Positions 8,361-16,924 of a stretch of 64,000 nucleotides of DNA are shown here, one piece after another. The stretch's first letter is position 1. Each line of letters starts with the position of its first letter. The notes under the pieces were generated by a model. That model was not told where the DNA came from. It searched no databases and saw only the letters and a program-made list of their open reading frames with translations. A program made the translations under genes and the position numbers. Source of the DNA: Bog-257 sp963834135 (GTDB lineage: Bacteria; Acidobacteriota; Terriglobia; Terriglobales; Acidobacteriaceae); the NCBI GenBank assembly GCA_963834135.1, contig CAWIAN010000005.1:372001-436000 (forward strand), given 5' to 3'.

Positions 8361-10475
8361 ATGTCTTCTCCCATTTCGTCTGCATTGGCCAAACTGGACG
8401 GTAGTCTCCAGACCGTTCAATCGCAAGTCGACTCTTTGCGAGCGGGTCTGGAGGTCAATGATAGTCAGTTGAGTTATAGTCTGGCGGATGCCCGCCAGAA
8501 CGCGGCTGTAGTTCGTGATCTGATTCGAGCGGAGCGCTCCGATGCAAGTTGGGACGATCGGGGAACTCTGGAATACCTGATTCACGAATTAGAAGTTGCA
8601 GCCCACGAGCAACGTAACGAACAGCGGCGCATGAAGCTGCTGGAACTGGGTGACGAGTTTGAAGCAGGTGCTGTCCGGCATCGCTCAGAAACTCGTAGCG
8701 CATCACTGAATAACCTCCGCCAGGAAGCCATTCAGGAACTGCGAGCCGCAGCTGCAATCCCCGAACAAGAAAAAGAGTTGCCTGGACCGGACGCCGGCCA
8801 GTGGTTGCATTGGGCATGCAATCTTCAGGAAGACAAGGACGCCGACGCTCTTACTTGTCTGCGTACCGACTTCCCGGCTCTGGATCACTTCGCAGGTGAA
8901 ATGGAGGAAAGCTACTGGATGCCCGGCGATCGGATTCGCCGCATTCCAGCGCAGCCATCCGTCCCGTCTCGTCCTGCGCAGAACATGCGACGGCCTCCCG
9001 AGCCACCGAGCTACTCTCCACCTGCGCCCGCTGCCCCCGATTACCAGCGGAGCTCTCAGAACACCGTGACTCGACCCGATCCGCCTCCTGGAGGCACCTT
9101 CGCCGCCGCAGTGGCGCGGGCTTATGATCGTCCGTCTGTTGCGACTCCGGCTAGCCCTGAGGCCCGCAGATCGGAAGTCACACTTCCGCAACGCGGTGGT
9201 CTTGCACTGGTAGCCGAGCCTGCCGAAGTTCACACGGAAACGGAACTGGAAACTCAAACGTGTGAAAAGTGCGGAGCAACATATTCCGACGGCTATCACG
9301 TCTGTCCCGCTTCTGATCCGGGACGTCGCGCTTCCGCGTCTGCCGCTCCCACCGTGGTGCCTCGCACCTCGTACCCGACCGTCGACAAATCCAAGAACGG
9401 AGGAAACGGCGCGAGCAGTCAGAAGGAAGCTCCGGTCAACACCAGTTCCGCAGCTGAGGCGCCTGTGTCGCGACCGGTGGAGCGTCCAGTGGGCGAGCCC
9501 TCGTCAAGGCCTTCGGAGAAGAAAGGAAAAAGCCGGAAGCAGCGTCGTGCGGAGGCGGCTTTGGCTCCGGTTGTAGTGCCCGAAGTTCCGCGGCCCAAGC
9601 CGGTGGAGGAGATCCGCCCGGCAGCAATCGAAGTCGAAGAGAAGGAGCCGTGGACGCAAAAGTGGCAAGACCTGCGCGAGAACGGAGCGGAGGGATTACG
9701 CGATGGCAAGTGGCGTACGTTTCTGGTAGCTCCTGAAGTGCTGGCGGTCGCGGCGCTGTTGCTTCTGATTGTGGTCGGGTCCATCATGATGGTGCGCGCG
9801 AGACATTCGAGCAGCACCCCGGTTGTGGCAACCGAGAGCAAGACGCCTGCGCCGGCGGCGACAGTGCCGACGACGAGTGCGGCTGGTCAACCGGTCACGA
9901 CCGCACCTGCAGCGGGAAACACTTCGAAGACTGCGGCTGAAACAACGTCAAAGCCGCAGGAGCCGGCAGCAAAGACGAATGCCGATACGGCGCAGCCGAA
10001 GGAACCAACGACGCCTTCGGTGCAGGTATTAAATGTGCCGGTCGAGGCTCCGAAAACCACGACCGCAAAGAAAGAGGAGCCGCCAGCAAACGACGCGGCG
10101 CCTCCGTCTTTGCCCAGCGCAATGGGCGGCAACGTGACGCCATTGGTGAAAGATATTTCGGCGAGTGTACCTAAGTTGGCGGGACAGAAACTCAGGGTCT
10201 CGTCGGGCGTGGCGCAAGGTCAGTTAGTGCGGCAAGTCAATCCGCAATATCCGACCCAGGCCCGACAGGAACGGGTTGAGGGAACCGTAGTATTGCAGGC
10301 CGTCATCGGCAAGGATGGAAGCGTCAAGAATTTGAATGTTGTAAGCGGTCCTTCCGCGCTGACCAAGGCGGCTATGGAAGCCGTAAAGCAGTGGCGCTAT
10401 CGACCCTTCGCGCTGAATGGCGAACCAGTAGAAGCTGACACGCAAATTAACGTCAATTTCAAACTGGGCGAATAG
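8361..10475 (+). CDS. Paralogue array protein 2: shared module, Cys motif, membrane span and TonB C-terminal domain
   Basis: The protein has 704 residues. Order: shared module (1-190), Pro/Ala-rich linker, a CEKCG motif (Cys 301 and 304) with His 313 and Cys 315 suggesting a small metal-binding knuckle, a basic/charged stretch, one membrane span (about 459-480), a long Ala/Thr/Pro/Lys-rich periplasm-like linker (to about 610), and a TonB C-terminal domain (about 620-702) with VNPQYPTQARQERVEGTVVL and WRYRPF. The layout implies the module and Cys motif in the cytoplasm and the TonB domain in the periplasm, which is unusual because TonB normally starts with its membrane anchor. The gene follows protein 1 by 76 bp with the same leader. 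It may transmit a cytoplasmic signal or force to outer-membrane partners; that is inference. Confidence 0.86.
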   Translation: MSSPISSALAKLDGSLQTVQSQVDSLRAGLEVNDSQLSYSLADARQNAAVVRDLIRAERSDASWDDRGTLEYLIHELEVAAHEQRNEQRRMKLLELGDEFEAGAVRHRSETRSASLNNLRQEAIQELRAAAAIPEQEKELPGPDAGQWLHWACNLQEDKDADALTCLRTDFPALDHFAGEMEESYWMPGDRIRRIPAQPSVPSRPAQNMRRPPEPPSYSPPAPAAPDYQRSSQNTVTRPDPPPGGTFAAAVARAYDRPSVATPASPEARRSEVTLPQRGGLALVAEPAEVHTETELETQTCEKCGATYSDGYHVCPASDPGRRASASAAPTVVPRTSYPTVDKSKNGGNGASSQKEAPVNTSSAAEAPVSRPVERPVGEPSSRPSEKKGKSRKQRRAEAALAPVVVPEVPRPKPVEEIRPAAIEVEEKEPWTQKWQDLRENGAEGLRDGKWRTFLVAPEVLAVAALLLLIVVGSIMMVRARHSSSTPVVATESKTPAPAATVPTTSAAGQPVTTAPAAGNTSKTAAETTSKPQEPAAKTNADTAQPKEPTTPSVQVLNVPVEAPKTTTAKKEEPPANDAAPPSLPSAMGGNVTPLVKDISASVPKLAGQKLRVSSGVAQGQLVRQVNPQYPTQARQERVEGTVVLQAVIGKDGSVKNLNVVSGPSALTKAAMEAVKQWRYRPFALNGEPVEADTQINVNFKLGE

Positions 10476-10578
10476 TCTGCTGTGGATGCACCGCTTGTAG
10501 TTTCCGGGCTGAAGTAGCTCTGGGAGAACATCAGGTCGCATGTCTTCCAGTGGCAACAAGCTGTGAAAGGAAATCCGT

Positions 10579-12234
10579 ATGTCTTCCCCATTGTTTTCTG
10601 CATTGGAAAAACTCGATGACAGCCTCCAGAATGTACAGTCGCAGGTAGAGCGGCTGCGCGCAGGGCTGGAAGTGAGTGATGATCAATTGCTTCGGACCCT
10701 TTCGGACGCTCATCAGAACGCGTTAACGATAAGGGATCTGGTCCAAGCGGAGCGTCCTGCTGCGAAATGGAACGATCGCAACGCTCTGGAAAATTTGATG
10801 CTTGATTTGGAGCAGGAAGCCCAGAACAGGCTCAATGAGCAGCGACGCTCCAAATTGCTGGACCTGGCAACAGAGTTGGATTCCGGGATGGTGCGCCACC
10901 GGTTTGAAGCTCGCGCTGCCTCCCTGAACAACCTGCGCATCGAGGCGGTTAGAGAACTGCGCCTGGCTGCTGCTCGTCCGGAGCAACCAAGAGAACTCCC
11001 TGGCCCCGAAGCCAGTCAGTGGTTGCACTGGGCCTGCAATCTGCTGGAGGAGAACGACGCCACCGTCTTCACCGAATTGCGCACGGATTTCCCGGCACTC
11101 GAGGAATTCGCGGTCGAGATGGAAGAGAGCTACTGGGTTCCCGGCGAGGGCGGCCATGCCGCTGCGCCGCCGGCTGTTCCGGCTGCTCGGGCGACGCAGG
11201 AGCCTGCACCCGATTGGAACGATTGGCAGACTCCACAGCCTCCTAACTCCGAATACCGCAAGCCCCCTCACAATGTCAGAGTCCCGGCGGACGCTGCCGT
11301 GCAGAGTGGCGGCTACGGCACAGCCGTCGCGTTGGGATACGACACCCAGTCGAGCGCAGCCCCCAGTTTGGCGGAGCCTCACTGGGCTGCGGAAGAAGCA
11401 ATGCCGTGGCAGACTGCCAAGGCGATGGATTTGGCCCACGAGCCCGCCATCGAGACCATCGCTCCGCCGTTGAAGGTCTGCGAGAAATGCGGAAAGACAT
11501 ATTCGAATGGCTTCCACGCTTGTGTGGTTGACCAGGCGACTCTCCAGGTTGCCGCTCAGGCAGCGCCCGCGGTGGTTGACTATGGCCATCCTCCGAATGG
11601 GAAGAATGGGAAGAGCAACGGAGCGGCTGCCGTGAGTGCCGCGGAACTCAGCTCCATCCTGGAAGAACACGAGCCCGCGACGGATTCCGCCGTCACCGAG
11701 ACGACCGACAAACACGCCAGCGATCCTTCTCGCGAAAACGCTGAAACGGAGTTCAACCGTCTGAGAGCGATCATGGAACAGCGCTCTCAGGACTCGCTGC
11801 CCGATGAGGAAGAAAACCAGGGCTGGAACTTGAGCAGGATGCAGATCATCGGCATTGCCGTAGCGGTCTGCGTCGTCCTGGCAGTGGGTATTTACGCTTT
11901 GGTTCACTACTACAGCGAGAAGAGCGTCGAGGCGGCTGCTGCCGTCGCCGCTGCCAACGCTGCGAAAGCTCCGGTCATTCCTCCCGACGCAGACCTGCAG
12001 AAGGAGATTGAGCAGAAGCTCACGACGTTGAAGAACAGCAGCATAGACGTTGCGGTTCAGACCGGTGTAGTTACCCTGACCGGACACAGCTCCTCGGATG
12101 AGGAGTCAGTCCAGGCTGAGGATCTGAGCCTGCAGACCGCCGGAGTCAAAGTGGTTCGCGACAGAATACAGGTTGACGGTCATGGCGGATCAAATGGGAA
12201 GCCCCGCGCCGGCAAAGCCTCACAGCAGCACTAA
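10579..12234 (+). CDS. Paralogue array protein 3: shared module, Cys motif, membrane span and BON domain
   Basis: The protein has 551 residues. Order: shared module (1-190, with MEESYWVPGE at 181), a variable linker, CEKCG with Cys 301, Cys 304 and Cys 315 at the same residue numbers as in protein 2 although the linkers differ, an acidic stretch, one membrane span (about 423-443), an Ala-rich linker and a BON domain (about 471-537). The BON domain is marked by DADLQKEIEQKL, VQTGVVTLTGH and GVKVVRDRIQV. BON domains bind phospholipid or envelope partners in the periplasm. With protein 2 it gives two envelope-spanning versions of the same cytoplasmic module. A strong terminator follows 70 bp after the stop codon, so the array is probably one transcription unit. 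Confidence 0.86.
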   Translation: MSSPLFSALEKLDDSLQNVQSQVERLRAGLEVSDDQLLRTLSDAHQNALTIRDLVQAERPAAKWNDRNALENLMLDLEQEAQNRLNEQRRSKLLDLATELDSGMVRHRFEARAASLNNLRIEAVRELRLAAARPEQPRELPGPEASQWLHWACNLLEENDATVFTELRTDFPALEEFAVEMEESYWVPGEGGHAAAPPAVPAARATQEPAPDWNDWQTPQPPNSEYRKPPHNVRVPADAAVQSGGYGTAVALGYDTQSSAAPSLAEPHWAAEEAMPWQTAKAMDLAHEPAIETIAPPLKVCEKCGKTYSNGFHACVVDQATLQVAAQAAPAVVDYGHPPNGKNGKSNGAAAVSAAELSSILEEHEPATDSAVTETTDKHASDPSRENAETEFNRLRAIMEQRSQDSLPDEEENQGWNLSRMQIIGIAVAVCVVLAVGIYALVHYYSEKSVEAAAAVAAANAAKAPVIPPDADLQKEIEQKLTTLKNSSIDVAVQTGVVTLTGHSSSDEESVQAEDLSLQTAGVKVVRDRIQVDGHGGSNGKPRAGKASQQH

Positions 12235-12303
12235 GCGAGAGCAGTTAAGCGAAGACAGCGGTGACACTTGAGTTTCGGACGACAGCATCGGAACTTAACC
12301 TAT

Positions 12304-12330
12304 GGCCAGTCGATGACTGGCCACTTTTTC
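12304..12330 (+). terminator. Rho-independent terminator after the paralogue array
   Basis: A perfect 8-bp stem, GGCCAGTC (12304-12311) with GACTGGCC (12315-12322), has a 3-nt loop and is followed by ACTTTTTC. It is the clearest terminator in the first half of the window. Confidence 0.8.
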
Positions 12331-12571
12331 TTGAGTTTGCCACAGATGTTTCTAGTTTTTCAGAACGGAACAAAAGAGCTATTTCCTTCTGGTACGTCTG
12401 GAGGTATGATCAGCCGAAAATCGGTATCAATCATGGTTTCTCAGCAGCCGAACGGGACGGGCGCTCTGCCGAGCGCAACTCTTGCCGGGACCGGTGTGCC
12501 TCGCACAGCGGGACGCCGCATATCAGTGAGCGCTACGGGGCGAAGATGGTTGCGGCGGGAAGGGGGCGACG
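12331..12571. other. Gap after the array terminator, no gene supported
   Basis: Two overlapping frames of about 103 codons (12261-12575 and 12268-12579) run through the terminator and have no start signal, so I do not treat them as genes. The last 20 bases hold the purine-rich ribosome-binding site (GGGAAGGGGG) of the gene at 12572. I see nothing else. Confidence 0.4.
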
Positions 12572-13162
12572 ATGAATGAGCAAAATCCTCCTCCGTATCA
12601 CCTGAAGAAAGCCGAATGGTTTCACAAGATCCAAGTCGCGATCCTGGCCGCGTGCCTGGGAATTCTGATCTACCTTCTGGTGGCGCTCGATACCAAGAAC
12701 CTGCTCACGTTAATCCTGGAGCTGATCCTGGTGGCGCTTCCTCTGACCGTCGCGTACTTCGTGATCGACCGGAGGGTTCGATATTGGCAAAGCCCTTACC
12801 AGCTTTATTCGCAGGAGTTCATCTACAAGCCGAGATTGAAGTCGGGAATTCATGTGCCGATCCAGATTGAATATCATTTTCCGACGGCAGTGAATACACC
12901 CGATGTCCTGCGGCGGATCAATACGGCCGCGGAGGGAGCGATCGACAACGCATTTTCCTCCCTCTATTTTCCCAGCGATTATGAGCAGACCAGAGCGACA
13001 CTTGTGGACGCGGTTGACCGGGAAATCCAGATCCTGGATATCGAAGTGTTTCGCGTTCGCGTTCTGAAGATCGATTTTCCTTCCACTCGCCTGCGCTTCG
13101 ATCCCGACGCTATTCCACTCGCCATGTTGCCGAGCAGGCCCAGCAAGACAACCGTTCGATAA
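12572..13162 (+). CDS. Membrane protein with two N-terminal spans, function unknown
   Basis: The protein has 196 residues. Two adjacent membrane spans (about 21-42 and 45-66) are followed by a soluble domain of about 125 residues rich in Arg, Glu and Tyr. That domain has a segment reminiscent of FliL or SPFH-type domains (FPTAVNTPDVLRRIN, and then DRRVR-like basic patches), but not strongly enough to name a family. The ATG is preceded by a good ribosome-binding site. It is probably an inner-membrane protein with a cytoplasmic or periplasmic domain. It stands alone between the array terminator and the metallothionein gene. Confidence 0.65.
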   Translation: MNEQNPPPYHLKKAEWFHKIQVAILAACLGILIYLLVALDTKNLLTLILELILVALPLTVAYFVIDRRVRYWQSPYQLYSQEFIYKPRLKSGIHVPIQIEYHFPTAVNTPDVLRRINTAAEGAIDNAFSSLYFPSDYEQTRATLVDAVDREIQILDIEVFRVRVLKIDFPSTRLRFDPDAIPLAMLPSRPSKTTVR

Positions 13163-13412
13163 CTCGTCAGAATTCGCTCGCTGTAGTCAGATCCTGTCTA
13201 CTCCAGACTGTTGTAGATATTGACGCCGCGAATATGCCGGCTTGCGGCCTCCCGCTGGAACGTATCGTTTGCGTTAGAAGCGAGGTGGGAAATGGATAGA
13301 TCTTTGCAGGTTCGGGTGAATCGTCAGCGACGGATAGAAATTCAGGCGAGCTCAGATCCGTCGCTGGCGTGCGATCGCGAGTGCTTCTTGAGAAGTAAGC
13401 GTCTCGCCGAAA

Positions 13413-13565
13413 CTAGGTTAGCGGGCAAGCGGGATGATCGCACTGGCAGGCGATCTCCACTTCGCTCGATCCGGCATCGCGGCAGGAATCGCTGCAATAT
13501 TTTTCGCCTTGTGGGACGGTGCACAGACAAGGTTCATGGGCGCACTGTTTCTGTTCTTCTGCCAT
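13413..13565 (-). CDS. Small bacterial metallothionein (SmtA-like)
   Basis: The protein has 50 residues with 8 cysteines and 2 histidines in the order CAHEPCLC, YCSDSC, ACQCDHPACP. This matches the prokaryotic metallothionein pattern (SmtA family), which binds zinc, cadmium or copper in a cysteine cluster in the cytoplasm. The open frame reaches 13625, but the ATG at 13565 has AAGGAG about 9 nt upstream and gives the typical length. SmtA has 9 cysteines; one fewer here is within known variation. The neighbours do not suggest a metal-resistance cluster, so it is probably an independent small gene. Confidence 0.85.
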   Translation of the reverse strand: MAEEQKQCAHEPCLCTVPQGEKYCSDSCRDAGSSEVEIACQCDHPACPLT

Positions 13566-13801
13566 CGGAGTTCTCCTTCGGATTTGTAGTTCAGGATGTT
13601 TGCTGAGATTCGGGCGAGCCGCCATTGTTGCCCGTCGCAGGGAGCAAAGTCAACTCACGCTGGTGCAATTTCGGTTTGCCTATCAGGAATTTCGGGCGAC
13701 AATTGAACCCTAACACAATAAGCTTGCAGACCTGTCCGAATGTTCTCGACCGGACGGAAAGCTCGCGTGAGGGTGTCGTGACGTTAAAACCCTGTCCGAC
13801 G

Positions 13802-15121
13802 ATGTCGCTTCATTTCGCAAAGACTCGGTATTGGCTCGTGCTGCTAATCGTTCTACTCGGCGAACTGACTGGTCTGACACCGTCGGCCCGAGCACAGACG
13901 TTTCGCATCCTCCACTACTTCAACTCTGAAGCTCATAACCCCGGGGATGGCTTAACTGCCGATTCAGCCGGAAATCTCTACGGGACCACACAAACTGGCG
14001 GATTTTCAAACCCGGGTTGTGTAGGGCTTGGTTGCGGAACGGTTTTCCGGCTCAGCCCGCATAACTCATATTGGATGTACAGCTCCCTTTATGAATTTAA
14101 GTCGGGTGATGACGGCGCCTTTCCGTATGCCGCGCCCGTATTCGGTCCCGACGGAGCGCTTTATGGCACCACTTACTCCGGCGGAGGCAGTTCTGAGTGC
14201 GGCACTTACGGATGTGGGACTGTCTACAAGTTGCTCCCGCCGCCAAGGACTTGTCCTTCGACCTCGTGCTACTGGTCTGACAAGGTGCTTTACGCATTTG
14301 CGACCCAGAGCACATACGACGGCAGCGAACCAGAAGCCCGTGTCGCTTTCGATACCGCCGGGAATCTGTATAGCACAACCGCGTATGGAGGGATCAATGT
14401 CGGGGGGCCGAACGCCGGGACGTTGTACGAGCTTACTCCGTCGCAGGGCATGTGGACCGAGACCATCATTCGGAGCTTTCTCGGAGGACAGTTCAGTGAC
14501 ATCGGCGATCCCACCTGGGGAGTCATCCTGGATGCTGCGAACAATATCTACGGAACGGGAGAAGGCGTCGATTGCGGAGTTCACCAAGGTTGCGGCGCAG
14601 TCTTTGAATTCAGCCCGACGCAGAACGGATGGAATTATCAGTTCCTCCACTTATTCAACCAGCCGGGAGACGGCATCAATCCGATTGGGGCGCCGATTCG
14701 GGATGCCGCGGGCAACATGTATGGAACGACCAGCTGGAACAGTCTCGACGGCAACAATGGTCCGACGATCTGGAAGCTATCTCCCACGAACGGAGGGTGG
14801 ACAGAAACCATTTTGTACACCTGGCCACTGGGAGAGGTGGGGGGTAATGGCAGCTTGACGATGGACGCGCAAGGCAACCTGTATGGTGTGCAGTTTGCTT
14901 ATCAGCTTGGGAATGGGTCCATCTTCAAGCTGACCAATAACAACGGCATCTGGACTTACTCGACGCTGCACGAATTCAACGGAAACGATGGCTCATGGCC
15001 AAATGGCAGCCTGGTAGTCGACCGTGAAGGAAATATCTTCGGCACAACATTGCTCGGGGGACTGAATTTTCCGGCGTGCACAAATGGCTGCGGAGTGGTC
15101 TACGAAATTTCACAACATTGA
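13802..15121 (+). CDS. Secreted GloVer-repeat protein
   Basis: The protein has 439 residues. A basic start and a hydrophobic signal segment (about 11-30, YWLVLLIVLLGELTGL) end near ARAQTF. The rest consists of about seven tandem repeats of roughly 45-60 residues, each with a core such as DSAGNLYGTTQTGG followed by GTVFRLSP. This is the GloVer/choice-of-anchor tandem repeat type often seen in acidobacterial secreted proteins, probably a beta-propeller. Paired cysteines in several repeats (CGTYGCGTVY) may form disulfides. No enzyme motif is visible. The start could also be a GTG at 13775. Confidence 0.83.
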   Translation: MSLHFAKTRYWLVLLIVLLGELTGLTPSARAQTFRILHYFNSEAHNPGDGLTADSAGNLYGTTQTGGFSNPGCVGLGCGTVFRLSPHNSYWMYSSLYEFKSGDDGAFPYAAPVFGPDGALYGTTYSGGGSSECGTYGCGTVYKLLPPPRTCPSTSCYWSDKVLYAFATQSTYDGSEPEARVAFDTAGNLYSTTAYGGINVGGPNAGTLYELTPSQGMWTETIIRSFLGGQFSDIGDPTWGVILDAANNIYGTGEGVDCGVHQGCGAVFEFSPTQNGWNYQFLHLFNQPGDGINPIGAPIRDAAGNMYGTTSWNSLDGNNGPTIWKLSPTNGGWTETILYTWPLGEVGGNGSLTMDAQGNLYGVQFAYQLGNGSIFKLTNNNGIWTYSTLHEFNGNDGSWPNGSLVVDREGNIFGTTLLGGLNFPACTNGCGVVYEISQH

Positions 15122-15217
15122 CGATTCCTTTAGGATCCGAGAATGAAGCTCGACAATTCACACGCGTGCCGCTGGTCGTTATAGCAGCTCCTTTAGCCAT
15201 CATCGCCGCGCGACCGA

Positions 15218-15466
15218 TTGTCCAGCTGGCTCCCGTTCCAGCCATGCCGAGAGCGCCTAGTCGAGCCAGGATATACCACCATCCGCAAGCCGGATGGCTC
15301 GTCGCAAGTGCTGGGCAAGGTTTTCATCGATATGCGTACGGGAGATGTCTGGGGACTTCCGACATTGTCGCAGTCGCCGTACCCGGTGGATGTGACCCAA
15401 CCCAAGCCGCCGAAGTCTTCTCCGATGTATCTGGGAAAATTCATGCTGGACGAGGCCAAGCGGTAA
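15218..15466 (+). CDS. Short hypothetical protein, possibly the remnant of a secreted protein
   Basis: This 82-codon frame starts with TTG. The C-terminal 55 residues (KPDGSSQVLGKVFIDMRTGD, then PYPVD and PMYLGKF) look like a real, folded, conserved sequence rather than a shadow. The start is poor. An ATG at 15143 in the same frame is stopped after 13 codons, while another frame at 15173-15230 reads like a signal-peptide core (LVVIAAPLAIIAA). A frameshifted or decayed gene is therefore plausible. It lies just after the GloVer gene. Confidence 0.4.
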   Translation: MSSWLPFQPCRERLVEPGYTTIRKPDGSSQVLGKVFIDMRTGDVWGLPTLSQSPYPVDVTQPKPPKSSPMYLGKFMLDEAKR

Positions 15467-15487
15467 ACATCGGGGTAGTGAGGTTCA

Positions 15488-15555
15488 GGTAGTGCCGGCT
15501 TTCAGGCCGGCGTCCGGGCCCGCCTGTTTGTGGTTTTCAGTCGGCTTTAGTCGAC
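15488..15555 (+). repeat. Palindromic repeat, RAYT-associated type (degenerate copy)
   Basis: GGTAGTGC with a CCGGCTTTCAGGCCGG palindrome (15488-15513) is followed by GTCGGCTTTAGTCGAC (15540-15555). It has the same layout as the elements in the nuo operon: a GGTAGAGC-type end, then a CTTTAG/CTTCAG palindrome. Confidence 0.6.
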
Positions 15556-15712
15556 GACACAGGTAACCGCATGATGACCATTCGACAAACCGTGCTCTTT
15601 CAATACGGCTTGCCATCCGGTTTTTCAGCAGAGTCTTAAACGACCTGTTCATGCTTGGCACACCCTTTCACCCGGGACATGGTTATACTCTTGGCAGGGG
15701 TGACTCGTTCCG

Positions 15713-16867
15713 ATGAAGATCATTCGCTCCGCCTTCCTGACCGCAATTCTCGCCACAACCGTTTCCTTCGCGGCACCCGCGCGTGCTGCACTACCAACTG
15801 CGGCTTCCACGGCGAATGCAAAGAGCACCAGCCTGAACGTCACGGTGACCGGCGGCAAGGACTGGGTCGATACCGGCATGGAAGTTCAGGCCGGCGATAA
15901 ACTGCACATCACTGCCAAGGGCACCGTCAGCATGGGCGCTAACACCGGCATCACAGCCGAAGGCGCGACCCGTGGATGGACGGACACGTTACGTGCATTG
16001 ACCGTACCTAGTGCGGGGCGCGGCGCGCTCGTCGGCCGTATCGGCGATAGCAACGCGGCAACGCCGTTCTTCATCGGCGCCGACGGAACCGTAAACGCGC
16101 CCATCGCCGGCAAACTCTATCTCACCATTAATGCCGACTCGATGCAGACTCCGGATGGATCGTTTACCGTCCACATCGATCGCACGCCGACCAGCGCTGC
16201 GACCGAGAGCGGCGCCGCTGCCAGCCAGAACAATTACGACTTCAAGCCGCTGTTCGCCGAACTCGACGCCAAGATGCCGTATCGGGTTACCGATAAGCCT
16301 TCGGGCGGCAACCCGGGGGACCTGGTCAACTTTGTAATCGTCGGAAGTCAGGAGCAGGTAATGAACGCGCTGAAGGCGGCCGGATGGATCGTTGCCGACA
16401 GAACCGACTCGGATGCCGTGGTCAGCGCGCTGGTCGCGACCTTGCAGAAGGATGTCTATGTCGCCGTGCCGATGAGCATCCTATATCTCTTCGGACGCCC
16501 GCAGGACTTTGGCTACGAGCGCGCTGAGGCGGTGATGGTGGCGGCGCAACGCAATCACTTCCGTATCTGGCAGGCGGCGTTCAAGACTCCGCAGAACCAG
16601 CCGCTTTGGGTGGGCGCTGGGACCCACGATATCGGTATCGAGAAGGACCAGCGCTCCGCAAACGCCATCACGCACAAGATTGATCAGGACGTCGACAACG
16701 AGCGCGACTTCATCGCTGCGACCTTGCAACAGGTTGGGCAGGTGGAGGCGATGTCTTACATGACGCGCTCAAATCCCATTAAATCGACGAAGACCGCCAC
16801 TGGCGGGGGCATTCAATCTGACGGCCGGGTACTGGTGATCGTGCTGAAGGGCGCTGCGAAAAAATAG
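15713..16867 (+). CDS. Secreted protein with lectin-like domain and LssY C-terminal domain
   Basis: The protein has 384 residues. It has a signal peptide (about 1-24, ending APARA), then a beta-rich domain (about 38-160) resembling the PA-IL/LecA-type fold found in bacterial secreted proteins: DKLHITAKGTVSMG, then ALVGRIGD, then AGKLYLTINAD. A C-terminal LssY-type domain (about 180-380) carries FGRPQDFGYERAE and GTHDIGIE. LssY was named as a putative type I secretion component; the domain's biochemical role is unknown. It is probably periplasmic or exported. The ATG at 15713 starts the signal peptide directly. Confidence 0.8.
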   Translation: MKIIRSAFLTAILATTVSFAAPARAALPTAASTANAKSTSLNVTVTGGKDWVDTGMEVQAGDKLHITAKGTVSMGANTGITAEGATRGWTDTLRALTVPSAGRGALVGRIGDSNAATPFFIGADGTVNAPIAGKLYLTINADSMQTPDGSFTVHIDRTPTSAATESGAAASQNNYDFKPLFAELDAKMPYRVTDKPSGGNPGDLVNFVIVGSQEQVMNALKAAGWIVADRTDSDAVVSALVATLQKDVYVAVPMSILYLFGRPQDFGYERAEAVMVAAQRNHFRIWQAAFKTPQNQPLWVGAGTHDIGIEKDQRSANAITHKIDQDVDNERDFIAATLQQVGQVEAMSYMTRSNPIKSTKTATGGGIQSDGRVLVIVLKGAAKK

Positions 16868-16924
16868 ACCGGGCTCAATGCCAGACTGACGGCATGTGGA
16901 TTAGCGCCGACACCGTCAGCCCGA

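Noticed and set aside
10723..12087. 454-codon minus-strand frame opposite the BON protein
   Set aside because: It is antisense to the third member of a paralogue family whose reading frame is conserved in all three copies.
12261..12579. Overlapping open frames of about 103 codons after the paralogue array
   Set aside because: They run through a perfect terminator hairpin with T-run, have no ribosome-binding site and no protein-like composition.
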